Translations under genes and position numbers: made by a program
Source of the DNA: Aquisphaera giovannonii
GTDB taxonomy: Bacteria; Planctomycetota; Planctomycetia; Isosphaerales; Isosphaeraceae
Length of the DNA stretch: 64,000 nt
Assembly (NCBI RefSeq): GCF_008087625.1
Contig: NZ_CP042997.1
Span: 1,736,001-1,800,000 of the forward strand
Direction of reading: 5' to 3'
Shown here: positions 7,561 to 16,539 of the stretch, piece by piece
Numbering within the stretch: the first letter of the stretch is position 1
How the letters are laid out: each line of letters opens with the position of its first letter
Notes under the pieces: generated by a model
Told to the model about the DNA's origin: nothing
What the model saw: only the letters and a program-made list of their open reading frames with translations
The model's database searches: none

Positions 7561-9879
7561 ATGACGACCGAGGTCCGCATTCTGGCGTTCAGGCCTAGCG
7601 AATCGCTCCCGACGGGCCCGAACGCGAAGCGGAGGAAGGCCCGCTCGCGGCCGAAAGGGATCGTGCCGGGGGGAGGGCGCCGGGAGGCGGCGATCCCGAA
7701 GGCGGGCCGGGCGGGTCCGCGGGGGATCGAGGAGCGGGCGGCGGGGTTGCTCCGGGCGGCCAGCCCGGCCGCGAGCGAGGAGAGGGTGCTGCTGAGGAAG
7801 GCCGCCGAGCTGGCCCGGAAGATCGACGAGGCGGAGCGGGCCGAGGGGGCGTACCTCGAGCGGGCCGGCCGCATCGTGGAGGATCGGCGCAGGGCGGCGG
7901 AGGCGGGGGGACCCGGGCGGGTGCTGGAGTTGAGCCGGCGGCTGATGGCGTGGGAGGAGTCCGCCGACCGCGACCCGTCCGACGGGGCGGGGCGCATCCT
8001 GGGCGAGCTGGAGGGCTCGCGCGCGGGCCGGGCGTGGCTGATCCGGCTCTGGGGATGGATTCGCGAGTGGATCGGGCGGAAGGGCCGGTTCGGGGTGATG
8101 GACCGGTATCGGCTCGTGCGGGCGCTCGGCCACGACCCGATCGACGCGGCGAGGCTCCCGCGGGTCCGCGAGGTCTTCGCGGCGCTGAATGCCCTGGACC
8201 CGCGGGGCGGGCTCGATGGCGAGGTGTTCCTCGCCAGGGCGGGGGAACTCGCCGCGGGATGCCACCCGATCGTCGGCTGCTCGCCGGCCTGGCGCGAGGC
8301 GGCGGGGACGTTCGCATCGGCGGAGGAGGCCCGCGCGTTCCTGCTGAACCTGGTGGACGAGCGAGTCCGCCGGCTGGAGGCCCTCCGGGCCGCGTCGGCT
8401 CCCGAGCGGGCCGACCGCGAGGCCCTCGCGGTGATGGCGGCGGTGGAGGGCTTTCGTCGAGAGGCCGAGGCGACGGGGCGGAAGTTCCTCCGGGTCATGG
8501 AGGAGCTTCGCCGGGTGCGGACGGGTGCGTCGGCGGAGGCGGGGCGTCCCGTCGGAGCCGCCTCCGTGCGGCGACCGGGTGAGCCTCGGCCGGCGGTCGT
8601 CCCCGAGGCGGCCGGCCTCCGTGGCGAAGGATTCGGTGAAGCGGCGGAACGCGGTGGTACGGCGGCGGCCAAGGCGTTTGAGAACCGCGGTCATGGCATG
8701 CTCACGAAGGGACTTGCGGCGAGGTTTTCGAAGCGGCGTGCGCGACGAGTGGGGCCGCCCCCGGGCCGGGACGGAGGACATCGGCGTGGGGCCGAAGGTG
8801 ACGCCCCGGCCAGGCGGACCGGTGGGGACGATGGCGTGGGACTTGACGAGCCTGGCCCGAAAGCTCGCGAGTCCGTGCCGACGACCCTGAGTGTCGAAGG
8901 TCCGGGCCGTTCCTCTCCGGACGAGGCCGTCGAAGCGGCACCGACCCAAGGCCTGGCGCTGCGGCTTGACGGTCTGCCGAGGGGCCTGGGTGGCCGCGGT
9001 GGAGCCGCAGGCGACCCCGCGGGGGTGGGCCGTCGCGGCGATCCGGGCGCCGTCCGCACGCCGAGGCGATCCCGCGGGGTCGCCTGCGGCTCCACCGCGG
9101 CCACCCGGCTGCAAGGCCGTGCCGATCGACAAGCGCCGCCGAGGCTGATGCTTCTGTCTCGGGGTGATGCCGGCGAACCCGTTCGAAAACCGTGTTCAAG
9201 GGGTTCCATCGAAAGGATTTGCGGCGAGGCATTCGAAGCACGGCGCGGCGACGAGCGGAGCCATGCGACCGACGCGGCGAGGGCGTCGGGATGGCGTGGG
9301 TTGGCCGGGGCGAAGCGGCGCGAGGACGGGAGGGAAGTGAGGCCATCGTGCCGCCGGGGCGTCACGCGCCGGGACGATTCCCTGGGCATCCGATGTCGGC
9401 GTCCAGGAACGGAGGCTCGACGGCCGGCGGCAGGCTGCGAGATGGCGGAGACGACGGGAAAACCTTGCCCGGGCACGGGCCACAACTCGGCCCGTAAACC
9501 CAGATTCGGACATAATTTAAATACGATAGGGGTTTGCCCATCGAGGCGACGAGCAAACCCACCGAGTCTCGTTCGGGCTGTTGCGAGGGCCGGAGGCCCG
9601 CCCGCGGCATTCCGCCTCCGCGGGGGCGTTCGTCGGGCGTCATGCGACCGGCATGGGCCCTACCGGATGAGGGCCTGGAAGGAGACCTCGCCGGAGGCGC
9701 CCGGGGCGATGACGCCGGGGAGGGTCCACTTCAGCTCGGTCGAGCCGACGCGGTTCTCGGACGCCGAGAAGTCGGTGCCGCGCGGCCCCTTCGCGGTCCC
9801 CTTCACGTACTCGAGCCGGGGGAGCAGGCTGTCCACGATCTCGGCCGAGCGGATGGGGGTGTTGCCCATGTTGCGGTAG
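7561..9879 (+). CDS. hypothetical protein; only the first ~340 residues look coding
   Basis: Unrecognised. From ATG 7561 the first 340 or so codons have the strong G/C third-position bias of genes here and encode an Arg/Ala/Glu-rich, mostly alpha-helical protein (LLRKAAELARKIDEAERAEG; RAFLLNLVDERVRRLEALR) without signal peptide or membrane helix. After about 8550 the bias disappears and the frame runs, open by chance, through repetitive sequence and into the 3' end of the convergent gene at 9660. The natural stop has therefore probably been lost or sits in another frame. The given end is simply the first in-frame stop; the real protein may end near 8.6 kb through a frameshift. Confidence 0.4.
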   Translation: MTTEVRILAFRPSESLPTGPNAKRRKARSRPKGIVPGGGRREAAIPKAGRAGPRGIEERAAGLLRAASPAASEERVLLRKAAELARKIDEAERAEGAYLERAGRIVEDRRRAAEAGGPGRVLELSRRLMAWEESADRDPSDGAGRILGELEGSRAGRAWLIRLWGWIREWIGRKGRFGVMDRYRLVRALGHDPIDAARLPRVREVFAALNALDPRGGLDGEVFLARAGELAAGCHPIVGCSPAWREAAGTFASAEEARAFLLNLVDERVRRLEALRAASAPERADREALAVMAAVEGFRREAEATGRKFLRVMEELRRVRTGASAEAGRPVGAASVRRPGEPRPAVVPEAAGLRGEGFGEAAERGGTAAAKAFENRGHGMLTKGLAARFSKRRARRVGPPPGRDGGHRRGAEGDAPARRTGGDDGVGLDEPGPKARESVPTTLSVEGPGRSSPDEAVEAAPTQGLALRLDGLPRGLGGRGGAAGDPAGVGRRGDPGAVRTPRRSRGVACGSTAATRLQGRADRQAPPRLMLLSRGDAGEPVRKPCSRGSIERICGEAFEARRGDERSHATDAARASGWRGLAGAKRREDGREVRPSCRRGVTRRDDSLGIRCRRPGTEARRPAAGCEMAETTGKPCPGTGHNSARKPRFGHNLNTIGVCPSRRRANPPSLVRAVARAGGPPAAFRLRGGVRRASCDRHGPYRMRAWKETSPEAPGAMTPGRVHFSSVEPTRFSDAEKSVPRGPFAVPFTYSSRGSRLSTISAERMGVLPMLR
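8672..8760. repeat. diverged direct repeat, copy 1
   Basis: This stretch and 9176-9263 align along most of their length, sharing pieces such as TTGCGGCGAGG, TTCGAAGC and GACGAG in the same order. About 25 nt further on both copies also share GATGGCGTGGG. They flank the perfect inverted repeat at 8988-9106. They look like two ageing copies of a non-coding repeat family. Confidence 0.55.
8988..9106. repeat. perfect 36-bp inverted repeat with 47-bp spacer
   Basis: Arm 1 spans 8988-9023 and arm 2 spans 9071-9106; they are exact reverse complements over all 36 bases (arm 1 begins GGGTGGCCGCGGTGGAGCC). Transcribed either way this gives a very stable hairpin. There is no T-tract, so it is not a simple terminator. 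A REP/MITE-like repetitive element is the likeliest nature. Confidence 0.85.
9176..9263. repeat. diverged direct repeat, copy 2
   Basis: Second copy of the repeat described at 8672-8760, in the same orientation and about 500 bp downstream. No convincing gene is seen between 9264 and 9659 apart from the hairpin at 9530-9560. Confidence 0.55.
9530..9560 (-). terminator. hairpin downstream of the 9660-11504 gene
   Basis: An 8-bp stem (GGGTTTGC at 9530-9537 with GCAAACCC at 9553-9560) has a 15-nt loop. On the minus strand it is followed by an A/T-rich stretch (CGTATTTAAATTATG), rare in this genome. It lies 100 nt after the stop of the minus-strand gene ending at 9660, in the right place for an intrinsic terminator. 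Confidence 0.45.
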
Positions 9880-11504
9880 GTGATGGTGAAGGTGACGGTG
9901 TCGCCGGGCTCGGCCTCGGTGGCGCTCACGCGCTTGATGATGGCCATGCCGGGGCGGGCCGGCGGGGTCTCGATGCCGGTCATCGAGAGGGCCTGCCAGG
10001 TCATCACGTTCTCCGACGCGCCCACGGAGACGCCCTTCATGACGGCGGACTCGGCGGTCTTGATTCCGTCGAACCTCACCCGGCCCTTCGCCTGCACCGG
10101 CTGGAGCCGGGCGCGGGCCAGGGACGCGGACTGGCCCTGGGAGCCGGTCTTCGCGTGCTGGGCGTTCAGGAAGCTGTCCAGGGAGCGCATCGACGAGTCC
10201 TCGCCGGCGGTCGTCTTCGCCTCCATGTCCTGCGCCCGCCGTCGCTCGCGGGCGAGCTCCGCCGCCTGCTTCTGGACGAGGCGGTTGGCGTGCGAGCGGC
10301 CGTCGGCCCGCGAGGCGACCTCGACGGTCCGGTTGTAGTTGGCGCCGTGGACCTCGATGGCCTCGTTGGTGCCGGTGCTGACCTGGACCTCGGCGAATCG
10401 CGGGGCGTAGAGGCAGACGCGGTTGGTGGGGAGGATGCGGTGCTTCGTGCGATCGCCCAGGCCGATGTCGAACTTCATGACCGCGTCGCGCGGGTCGATC
10501 CCCTGGAGGCTCCCCTCGCCCCCGACGCCCGCGGGCGCGCCGGCGTCGCCGCCGTCGCAGAGGTACTCATCCCGGGGCAGCCAGGGCCGGCCCGGGGGCG
10601 GGGGCGTGCCGCAGACGGGGCCGCAGGGGAGCTGGCAGGGGTCGCCCTCGGGCGAGGAGAACGGGCAGCGGGTCGAGCCGACGGCGGCGATCGCGTCGAG
10701 CCCCACGTCGCCGGTCGCGCCGGCCTGGATCTCCTCGACCGACGGCCGACGGCCGCCGACGCGGACGATGGCCATCACCCGGCCGAGCGCCTGGGCGACC
10801 TTCAGCGGCTGCTCCGTCGGGTTGAGCGGCACGACCGGGATCCGGTCCTTGGGGAGCTTGATCGGGATCGCCTGCTCCGGCTCCTCCAGGTAGATGACCT
10901 TGGTCAGGAGCCGGCCGCGATCGATGACGCCCCAGAGCTCCTCGTCGGTGAAGACGACGCGGATCGGGTACTTCGACGGGTCGATCTCGCGGGGCCGGTG
11001 GAGGTGCCCGACGACCTCGATGGCCGGGAAGAGCTCGGCGCCGGGGCGCTCGGTGATGTTGGTGAGGCGGAGGCGGTAGCCGACGCCGCGTTCCAGGCCG
11101 ACGGTGGCGATCCCCGCGCCGTCGCCGGGGGGGACGGGCATCGGCGAGGGGGCGAGCACCTCCACGCCGAGGCCGGGCGGGCCGTCGAATCGGACGACCT
11201 GCGTGCTGGGGCTGAGGACCGGGCCGCCCGCCTCCGGGGCATGCCCCTCGGGCGTTATGACGGCGGTGCCGGGGGGGGCCGCGGCGGGCGAGGCCGCCGG
11301 GGCCGGCCCGGGCGTGAGCGGCACGCCGGGCGTGGCCTCCGGCGGCGCGGGGGCGGTTTGCGGCGGGGGGGGTGGGGTGGCGGCGGGGCCCTGGGCCGCG
11401 GCCTTGTCCGGGCAGAGGGCCGCGACGAGGGAGAGACCCAGGAGGGCGGCCGGGGCGATGCGTCGTCCCGCCTCGGCGCCGCGATTTCGACCGTGTCGGC
11501 TCAT
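9660..11504 (-). CDS. secreted DUF11-like repeat-domain protein (paralogue 1)
   Basis: A 614-residue product from ATG 11504, which has AGGA upstream and gives a proper signal peptide (basic MSRHGRNRGAEAGRR, then APAALLGLSLVAALC). The open frame extends 83 codons further, without support. After a Pro/Ala-rich segment comes a domain shared with the next gene (VVFTDEELWGVIDRGRLLTK then VIYLEEPEQA, about residues 180-240). The C-terminal ~95 residues (AEPGDTVTFTITYRNMGNTP ... SAEIVDSLLPRLEYVKGTA) match the DUF11 beta-sandwich found in bacterial surface and outer-membrane proteins. Probably exported or envelope-associated; exact role unknown. Confidence 0.85.
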   Translation of the reverse strand: MSRHGRNRGAEAGRRIAPAALLGLSLVAALCPDKAAAQGPAATPPPPPQTAPAPPEATPGVPLTPGPAPAASPAAAPPGTAVITPEGHAPEAGGPVLSPSTQVVRFDGPPGLGVEVLAPSPMPVPPGDGAGIATVGLERGVGYRLRLTNITERPGAELFPAIEVVGHLHRPREIDPSKYPIRVVFTDEELWGVIDRGRLLTKVIYLEEPEQAIPIKLPKDRIPVVPLNPTEQPLKVAQALGRVMAIVRVGGRRPSVEEIQAGATGDVGLDAIAAVGSTRCPFSSPEGDPCQLPCGPVCGTPPPPGRPWLPRDEYLCDGGDAGAPAGVGGEGSLQGIDPRDAVMKFDIGLGDRTKHRILPTNRVCLYAPRFAEVQVSTGTNEAIEVHGANYNRTVEVASRADGRSHANRLVQKQAAELARERRRAQDMEAKTTAGEDSSMRSLDSFLNAQHAKTGSQGQSASLARARLQPVQAKGRVRFDGIKTAESAVMKGVSVGASENVMTWQALSMTGIETPPARPGMAIIKRVSATEAEPGDTVTFTITYRNMGNTPIRSAEIVDSLLPRLEYVKGTAKGPRGTDFSASENRVGSTELKWTLPGVIAPGASGEVSFQALIR

Positions 11505-11749
11505 CGTCACTGGTCCTGCTCTCGAACGAGGGGGGGAGCCGGGCGTCCCTGCCCGGCCATGGCGGGTCGCTGCGACGGGCGGGGCGGAGGGCCGCCGGCC
11601 CGCCTGAGGCGAGGGCGTATCGGCGAAGCAACCCGGCGGAACACGTCTCGGACGCGGTCCCGCCGGGTTGCTGGGGATGCCGGGCCCGGGGGCCTCGGCT
11701 CCGGTCGCGGCCCGGCGGCCGAGGCCGCCGGTCACGATCCTGTTCCGTT

Positions 11750-12772
11750 TCACTTCGGCGGCTCGGCCAGGCCCGGCGCCGGGGCCGGCGAGGGGGCGGG
11801 CAGCTCGGCCGCCGGGGGAGCGGGCGTCGTCGGGACCGCCGGGGCGGGGGGCGGGGTCAGGCCGGGGGCCGGGGCCGCGGGCGTCGCCGGGCCGACGGGC
11901 TTCGGGGCGGTGTCCACGGGGACGGACTCGACGGTGGGCGCGGGGGCCGGCGAGACGCCCGGAGGCAGGGCGCCCGGGGGCACCTCGGTCACCGGTGCGG
12001 CGACCGGCCCGCCCGCCGGGGCGGCGACCGGGGATCCGACGATCGGCCCGCTGACCGGGCCCGCCGGGGCCGTCGGCATCTCGAGGTCGATCGCACCCAG
12101 CCGGACGATCAGGAGGATGGTCCCCCGCTTGTCGGCCTCGAGGATCGGATCGACGCCCGGCTCGAGCCGGGTGGAGACCAGGGTCTCGGCGCTGGAGACG
12201 GCGAGCTCCTGGTACTTCGGATCGGGCAGGTAGATGACCTTGGTGACGAAGTTGCCGCCGTCGACGACCTGGTCGAAGTCCTCGGCGGTGAACTGCACCG
12301 GGATGGCGTTGTGGGCCAGGTAGGCGTCGGTCACCGGGGTCGTCGGCGCGACCTCGATCGTCGGGTAGAGGGTCACCCCCTGGCGGCCGGGGATGTTCGA
12401 CAGCTTGAGCCGGTAGATGTAACCCTGGTTGAAGTTATACCGGGCCGGCACGACGAGCTGGCTGGCCATGTAGGTCCGCTCGCCGTTGGGGCCGGTGCCG
12501 TTCTGCCAGCCGATGTTCATCCCGTCGGGGTCCAGGAAGTAGACCTGGCTGCGGGTGTTCACGAACCGGCGACCGTTGGCGCCCATGTCCGCGGCGCCGG
12601 GGCCGCCGGCGTTCATCGTGGCGGCCGTGTACGGGGGCGGGCCCGGCGGGCCGTTCTGCGAGACCACGGCGTGGGGGCGCAGCCATTTCTTGAGGCCGAC
12701 GCCCGGTTTGTCGTATCCGAATCCGTCGCCAGCGGTCGCTGCCGCCAGCAGCAGCACTCCGATCGTCTGCAT
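11750..12772 (-). CDS. secreted proline-rich protein (paralogue 2)
   Basis: A 340-residue product starting at ATG 12772, with an excellent ribosome site (GGAGGAG, about 5 nt spacing); an upstream in-frame ATG at 12826 lacks one. The signal peptide is [17 protein letters not shown]. The central domain ([20 protein letters not shown] ... [20 protein letters not shown]) is paralogous to the middle of the neighbouring 9660-11504 protein. The last ~120 residues are a Pro/Ala/Val-rich low-complexity tail, perhaps spanning or anchoring in the cell wall. There is no DUF11 domain. The two genes are on one strand with about 245 nt between them. Confidence 0.82.
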   Translation of the reverse strand: MQTIGVLLLAAATAGDGFGYDKPGVGLKKWLRPHAVVSQNGPPGPPPYTAATMNAGGPGAADMGANGRRFVNTRSQVYFLDPDGMNIGWQNGTGPNGERTYMASQLVVPARYNFNQGYIYRLKLSNIPGRQGVTLYPTIEVAPTTPVTDAYLAHNAIPVQFTAEDFDQVVDGGNFVTKVIYLPDPKYQELAVSSAETLVSTRLEPGVDPILEADKRGTILLIVRLGAIDLEMPTAPAGPVSGPIVGSPVAAPAGGPVAAPVTEVPPGALPPGVSPAPAPTVESVPVDTAPKPVGPATPAAPAPGLTPPPAPAVPTTPAPPAAELPAPSPAPAPGLAEPPK

Positions 12773-13066
12773 GGAACTCCTCCAGCTCCCTCGACCGAGG
12801 CCGGCCGGCCCGGGGGCCGATCGCATCCGATCCGCCGGTCGGGGAGAACGCGTGTCATCCTGACTTCCACCGCGACCGACTCGGCAACGGTCGGGTCGAG
12901 GCCCGCTCGCCCGCGGCCCGCCCCCGATTCCGGTTCCACCGGTCGGGATGGGGCCCGTCCTTCATGGGCCGGGAGCGGCTCTCGACCCGGGCCGCCATGC
13001 ACCTCGGGGGCTCCGCGAGGCTGCGAGGCCCCCGGAGAGGCTCCGCTGGGGGACCGCCTGCCGGAC

Positions 13067-13096
13067 TTGCGTCCTTGGACGCCTGGCGATTATGAT
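13067..13096 (+). promoter_or_regulatory. sigma70-like promoter for the LolA-like gene
   Basis: TTGCGT (13067-13072) and TATGAT (13091-13096) are separated by 18 nt, in a 370-nt gap (12773-13142) between divergent genes that otherwise shows no feature. Initiation about 7 nt later would give a leader of about 40 nt and would exclude the alternative ATG at 13093. Confidence 0.35.
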
Positions 13097-13142
13097 CGGG
13101 CATTCTCCCTACTTCCTTGAGAAATTGCCGTATATCCAAACC

Positions 13143-14288
13143 ATGCAGCATAAACGGACCGGACTCCGTGCCGCGGCGATGATCGCCGCCGGACTCTTCC
13201 TCTGCCCTGCCCCGTCTCGGACCGGGGCCCTGGCCCAGGCACCGCAGGCCCCGGCACCGGGGGCCGGCTCCGGTGCCGCGTCCCCCGGGGGCATGGCCGG
13301 CGCCACCTCGCCCGCGACCCCCCCGAAGCCCGGGGAGGCCCCCGCGGAGCCGCCGACCGAGGCCGAGCGCCTCATCGACGCCGCCATCAAGAAGCTCGCG
13401 GCCATCAAGTCGGTCTCGGCCAACCTGGTCCAGACCGTGGAGATGCTCAAGCAGAAGTTCGCCGTGAGGGGGGAGTACCGCAAGGCCCCCTCGTCGCGGA
13501 TCTACCTGCGGCTGACCGTCGAGGGCCTGGCGGACTCGACCGGCACCCAGCTCCAGGTCTGCGACGGCGACACGCTCTGGGACTATCAGCAGATCCTCGA
13601 GTCCCAGATGTACCGCAAGCGGAGCATCAAGCCGATCCTCGATCGGCTGAACTCGCCGGACATGGACGCCAGGACCCGCGACCAGGTCATGAGCACGCTC
13701 GGCATCTCCGGCCCGGAGACGCTGCTCCTGGGCCTCAGGAAGGCGGTCAAGTTCGACCAGAAGGAGGAGGGTACCCTGGACGGCAAGCCCGTCTACATCC
13801 TCCGCGGCACCTGGCGCAACCGCAGCGGCCTGGTCGGCCCCGACCAGCGGCCGCTCCCCGCCACGGGCGCCCTGCCCGCCTTCATCCCCAGCCTCGCGAC
13901 GCTCTACGTCGGCAAGGAAGACGGCTGGCCCTACCGCATCAATCTGGTGGGGAAGGTCCCGACCATCCTCCAGGACACCCGCCGCATCGGCCCCGACGGC
14001 CGCCCCATCGGCGCGCGGAGCTCGATCGAGAAGGTCGAGCCGAGCCGCATGGAACTGGTGTACTCCGACGTGCAGATCAACCCGACGATCCCGGCCGGCA
14101 AGTTCGCCTTCCAGGCGCCCCCCAACGCCAACGTCGAGGACGACACCGAGTCGATCCTCAAGTTCCTGGACGCCGCGATCCAGTCCCAGGCCCTGATGAA
14201 GCGGGCCCAGGCGACCCAGCAGGACGGCCCGGTGCTCGACCGGAACATCGACATCCCCAAGCCCTCCTCCGAACCCACGCCCCGATAG
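13143..14288 (+). CDS. LolA-like secreted/periplasmic protein
   Basis: A 381-residue product with a signal peptide (MQHKRTGLRAAAMIAAGLFL ... ALAQA), a Pro/Ala linker to about residue 75, and a beta-rich domain (SVSANLVQTVEMLKQKFAVR ... GEYRKAPSSRIYLRL ... LQVCDGDTLWDYQ) resembling the LolA/LolB lipoprotein-carrier fold. It is longer than classical LolA (about 200 residues), with an extra C-terminal part (YSDVQINPTIPAGKFAFQAP). Function inferred from fold: periplasmic handling of lipids or lipoproteins. Other ATGs lie upstream, but 13143 gives the clean signal peptide. Followed 23 nt later by cysI. Confidence 0.75.
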   Translation: MQHKRTGLRAAAMIAAGLFLCPAPSRTGALAQAPQAPAPGAGSGAASPGGMAGATSPATPPKPGEAPAEPPTEAERLIDAAIKKLAAIKSVSANLVQTVEMLKQKFAVRGEYRKAPSSRIYLRLTVEGLADSTGTQLQVCDGDTLWDYQQILESQMYRKRSIKPILDRLNSPDMDARTRDQVMSTLGISGPETLLLGLRKAVKFDQKEEGTLDGKPVYILRGTWRNRSGLVGPDQRPLPATGALPAFIPSLATLYVGKEDGWPYRINLVGKVPTILQDTRRIGPDGRPIGARSSIEKVEPSRMELVYSDVQINPTIPAGKFAFQAPPNANVEDDTESILKFLDAAIQSQALMKRAQATQQDGPVLDRNIDIPKPSSEPTPR

Positions 14289-14311
14289 CCCCGAAAGCAG
14301 GTTGCAGGACG

Positions 14312-16099
14312 ATGACCCAGGACTCCACCGCGCCCGGCGGCTCCCCCAAGCCGAGCAAGGCGGAAGCGCTCAAGGTCGCCAGCGGCTACTTGAAGTCGTT
14401 CGTGGCGGACGAGATCCGCAACGGCTCGAGCCACCTGTCGGAGGACGCCGCGGGGCTGCTCAAGTTCCACGGCTCGTACCAGCAGGATGACCGCGACCTC
14501 CGCAAGCAGCTGTCGCGCGAGAAGAAAGAGAAGGCCTACCAGTTCATGGTCCGGGTGCGGATGGTCGGCGGCGTGATGACCGCCGGCCAGTACCTCGCCT
14601 GCGACGAGCTCGCCCGGACGGTCGGGAACCAGACGCTGCGGATCACGACCCGCCAGGAGTTCCAGCTCCACGGCGTGCTCAAGCAGGACCTGCCCACGAC
14701 CATCCGGACGATCAACGAGACCCTCCTCTCCACGCTGGCCGCCTGCGGCGACGTGGAGCGGAACGTCCTCTGCTGCCCGGCGCCGGTCAAGGATGCCGTC
14801 CGGGACCAGCTCATGGAGGACGCCCGCCGCTGGGCCTCGCACGCCGCGCCCCGGAGCTCGGCCTACTGGGAGATCTGGCTGGACGGGGAGAAGATCGAGA
14901 GCCTGCCGCCGGCCGGCCCGTCCCTCGTGCCGACCGCGGGCGACGACCCGGTCGAGCCGCTCCTCGGGAAGACCTACCTGCCGCGGAAGTTCAAGACCGC
15001 GTTCGCCTTCCCCGAGGACAACTGCACCGACATCCACGCCAACGACCTGGGCTACCTGGCGGTCGTCGAGGGGGGCCGGATCGTCGGCTACAACGTCCTC
15101 GTCGGCGGCGGGCTTGGGACCACCCCGAGCGCCCAGAAGACCTTCCCGATGCTCGCCGTGCCCCTCTGCTACGTCCCCCGCGACCGGTTCCTGGAGATCG
15201 GCGAGGCCGTGCTCAAGGTCTTCCGCGACTTCGGCAACCGGTCCGACCGCAAGCGGGCCCGCCTGAAGTACGTGATCCACGACTGGGGGCTCCCCGCGTT
15301 CCGGGCGAAGGTGGAGGAATACCTGGGCCGCACGCTCGACGACCCGAAGCCGATCGAGGTCGCCGACGTCGACGATCACCTCGGCTGGCGCGAGCAGGGC
15401 GACGGGAAGCTCTACCTGGGGCTCCCCGTCGAGAACGGCCGGATCAAGGACGACGGCTCGTTCCGCCTCCTGTGCGGCCTGAGGGCTTTCTTCAAGAAGT
15501 ACGGGACGCCCGCGCGGCTGACCTGCCAGCAGTCGATCCTGCTGGCCGACCTCGACCCGGCGTGGAAGCCCGAGATCGAGGACTGGCTCGAGGAGTACGG
15601 GATCGCGTCCGTGGAGCGGATCTCGACCGTCCGCCGCTGGGCCATGGCGTGCGTCGCCCTGCCGACCTGCGGGCTGGCCGTCACCGAGAGCGAGCGGGCC
15701 ATGCCCTCGTTCCTCGACGAGCTGGAGGGCGAGCTCGACCGCATCGGCCTCGGCGACGAGCGGCTGACGGTGCGGATGACGGGCTGCCCGAACGGCTGCG
15801 CCCGCCCGTACAACGCGGACATCGGCCTGGTCGGCCGGTCCGCCCAGGTCGGCCCGGACGGGCGGCCCGGCCCGGGGAAGTACACGATCTTCCTGGGGGG
15901 CCGGACCCTCGGCGACCGGCTCAACGTCCCGTTCAAGGACTACGTCCCGTACGACCGGCTCGTGCCGGAGCTGATGGGGGTCTTCGAGCGGTTCAAGGAC
16001 GATCGGCGGCCGGGCGAGAGCTTCGGGGAGTTCTGCGGGCGGGTCGGGAATGCGGCCCTGGGCGGGGAGGTCATCGCCGAGGAGGCCGCCGAGGCATGA
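14312..16099 (+). CDS. cysI: assimilatory sulfite reductase hemoprotein (CysI/Sir type)
   Basis: Reduces sulfite to sulfide with six electrons in cysteine synthesis, using siroheme and a [4Fe-4S] cluster. The 595-residue protein has the two-lobed ferredoxin-like plus siroheme layout. Cluster ligands are Cys447 and Cys453 (ACVALPTCGLA) and Cys492 and Cys496 (TGCPNGCARPY), the last bridging to siroheme. LRITTRQEFQLHGVLK and NVLCCPAPVKD are family signatures. No flavoprotein subunit (cysJ) is adjacent, so the electron donor may be ferredoxin or an enzyme encoded elsewhere. The stop overlaps the cdd start (ATGA). Confidence 0.93.
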   Translation: MTQDSTAPGGSPKPSKAEALKVASGYLKSFVADEIRNGSSHLSEDAAGLLKFHGSYQQDDRDLRKQLSREKKEKAYQFMVRVRMVGGVMTAGQYLACDELARTVGNQTLRITTRQEFQLHGVLKQDLPTTIRTINETLLSTLAACGDVERNVLCCPAPVKDAVRDQLMEDARRWASHAAPRSSAYWEIWLDGEKIESLPPAGPSLVPTAGDDPVEPLLGKTYLPRKFKTAFAFPEDNCTDIHANDLGYLAVVEGGRIVGYNVLVGGGLGTTPSAQKTFPMLAVPLCYVPRDRFLEIGEAVLKVFRDFGNRSDRKRARLKYVIHDWGLPAFRAKVEEYLGRTLDDPKPIEVADVDDHLGWREQGDGKLYLGLPVENGRIKDDGSFRLLCGLRAFFKKYGTPARLTCQQSILLADLDPAWKPEIEDWLEEYGIASVERISTVRRWAMACVALPTCGLAVTESERAMPSFLDELEGELDRIGLGDERLTVRMTGCPNGCARPYNADIGLVGRSAQVGPDGRPGPGKYTIFLGGRTLGDRLNVPFKDYVPYDRLVPELMGVFERFKDDRRPGESFGEFCGRVGNAALGGEVIAEEAAEA

Positions 16100-16539
16100 T
16101 CGCCAACGCCGACCGCGCGGCCCTGAGGCAGGCGGCGCGCGAGGCCGCGGCGAGGGCCCATGCGCCCTACAGCCGGTTCCGCGTCGGCGCGGCGGTCCTC
16201 ACCGACAGGGGGACCGTCCACGCGGGCTGCAACGTCGAGAACGCCTCCTACGGGCTGACCATCTGCGCGGAGCGCAATGCGATCTTCCGCGCGGTCTGCC
16301 AGGCCGACGAGGGCCCCCTCCGGATCCGCGCGGTGCTCGTCTACACGCCCACCGAGGCCCCCACCGCGCCCTGCGGGGCCTGCCGGCAGGTCCTCAACGA
16401 ATTCGGGCCGCAGGCCCTCGTCATCTGCGAATGCGACGGCCCCGACGCCATCGAGACGAGCGTGGACCGGCTGCTCCCCTCCGCGTTCGGCCCGCACAAC
16501 CTGGACGCCTCGTCGGCGTCGCCCGGGAAGGGCCCCTGA
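16096..16539 (+). CDS. cdd: cytidine deaminase
   Basis: Zinc enzyme converting cytidine and deoxycytidine to uridine and deoxyuridine in pyrimidine salvage. The 147-residue protein has the full signature: PYSRFRVGAA, the NVENASYG substrate loop, CAERNAIF (zinc Cys and catalytic Glu) and PCGACRQVLNEF (two zinc Cys). Length fits the small homotetrameric class. The start ATG overlaps the cysI stop by 4 nt, so it is probably translated from the same message, although the two enzymes belong to unrelated pathways. Confidence 0.95.
   Translation: MIANADRAALRQAAREAAARAHAPYSRFRVGAAVLTDRGTVHAGCNVENASYGLTICAERNAIFRAVCQADEGPLRIRAVLVYTPTEAPTAPCGACRQVLNEFGPQALVICECDGPDAIETSVDRLLPSAFGPHNLDASSASPGKGP

Noticed and set aside
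7534-9132. A 532-residue minus-strand frame opposite the 7561 gene
   Set aside because: Third-position bias and composition favour the plus strand over 7561-8550.
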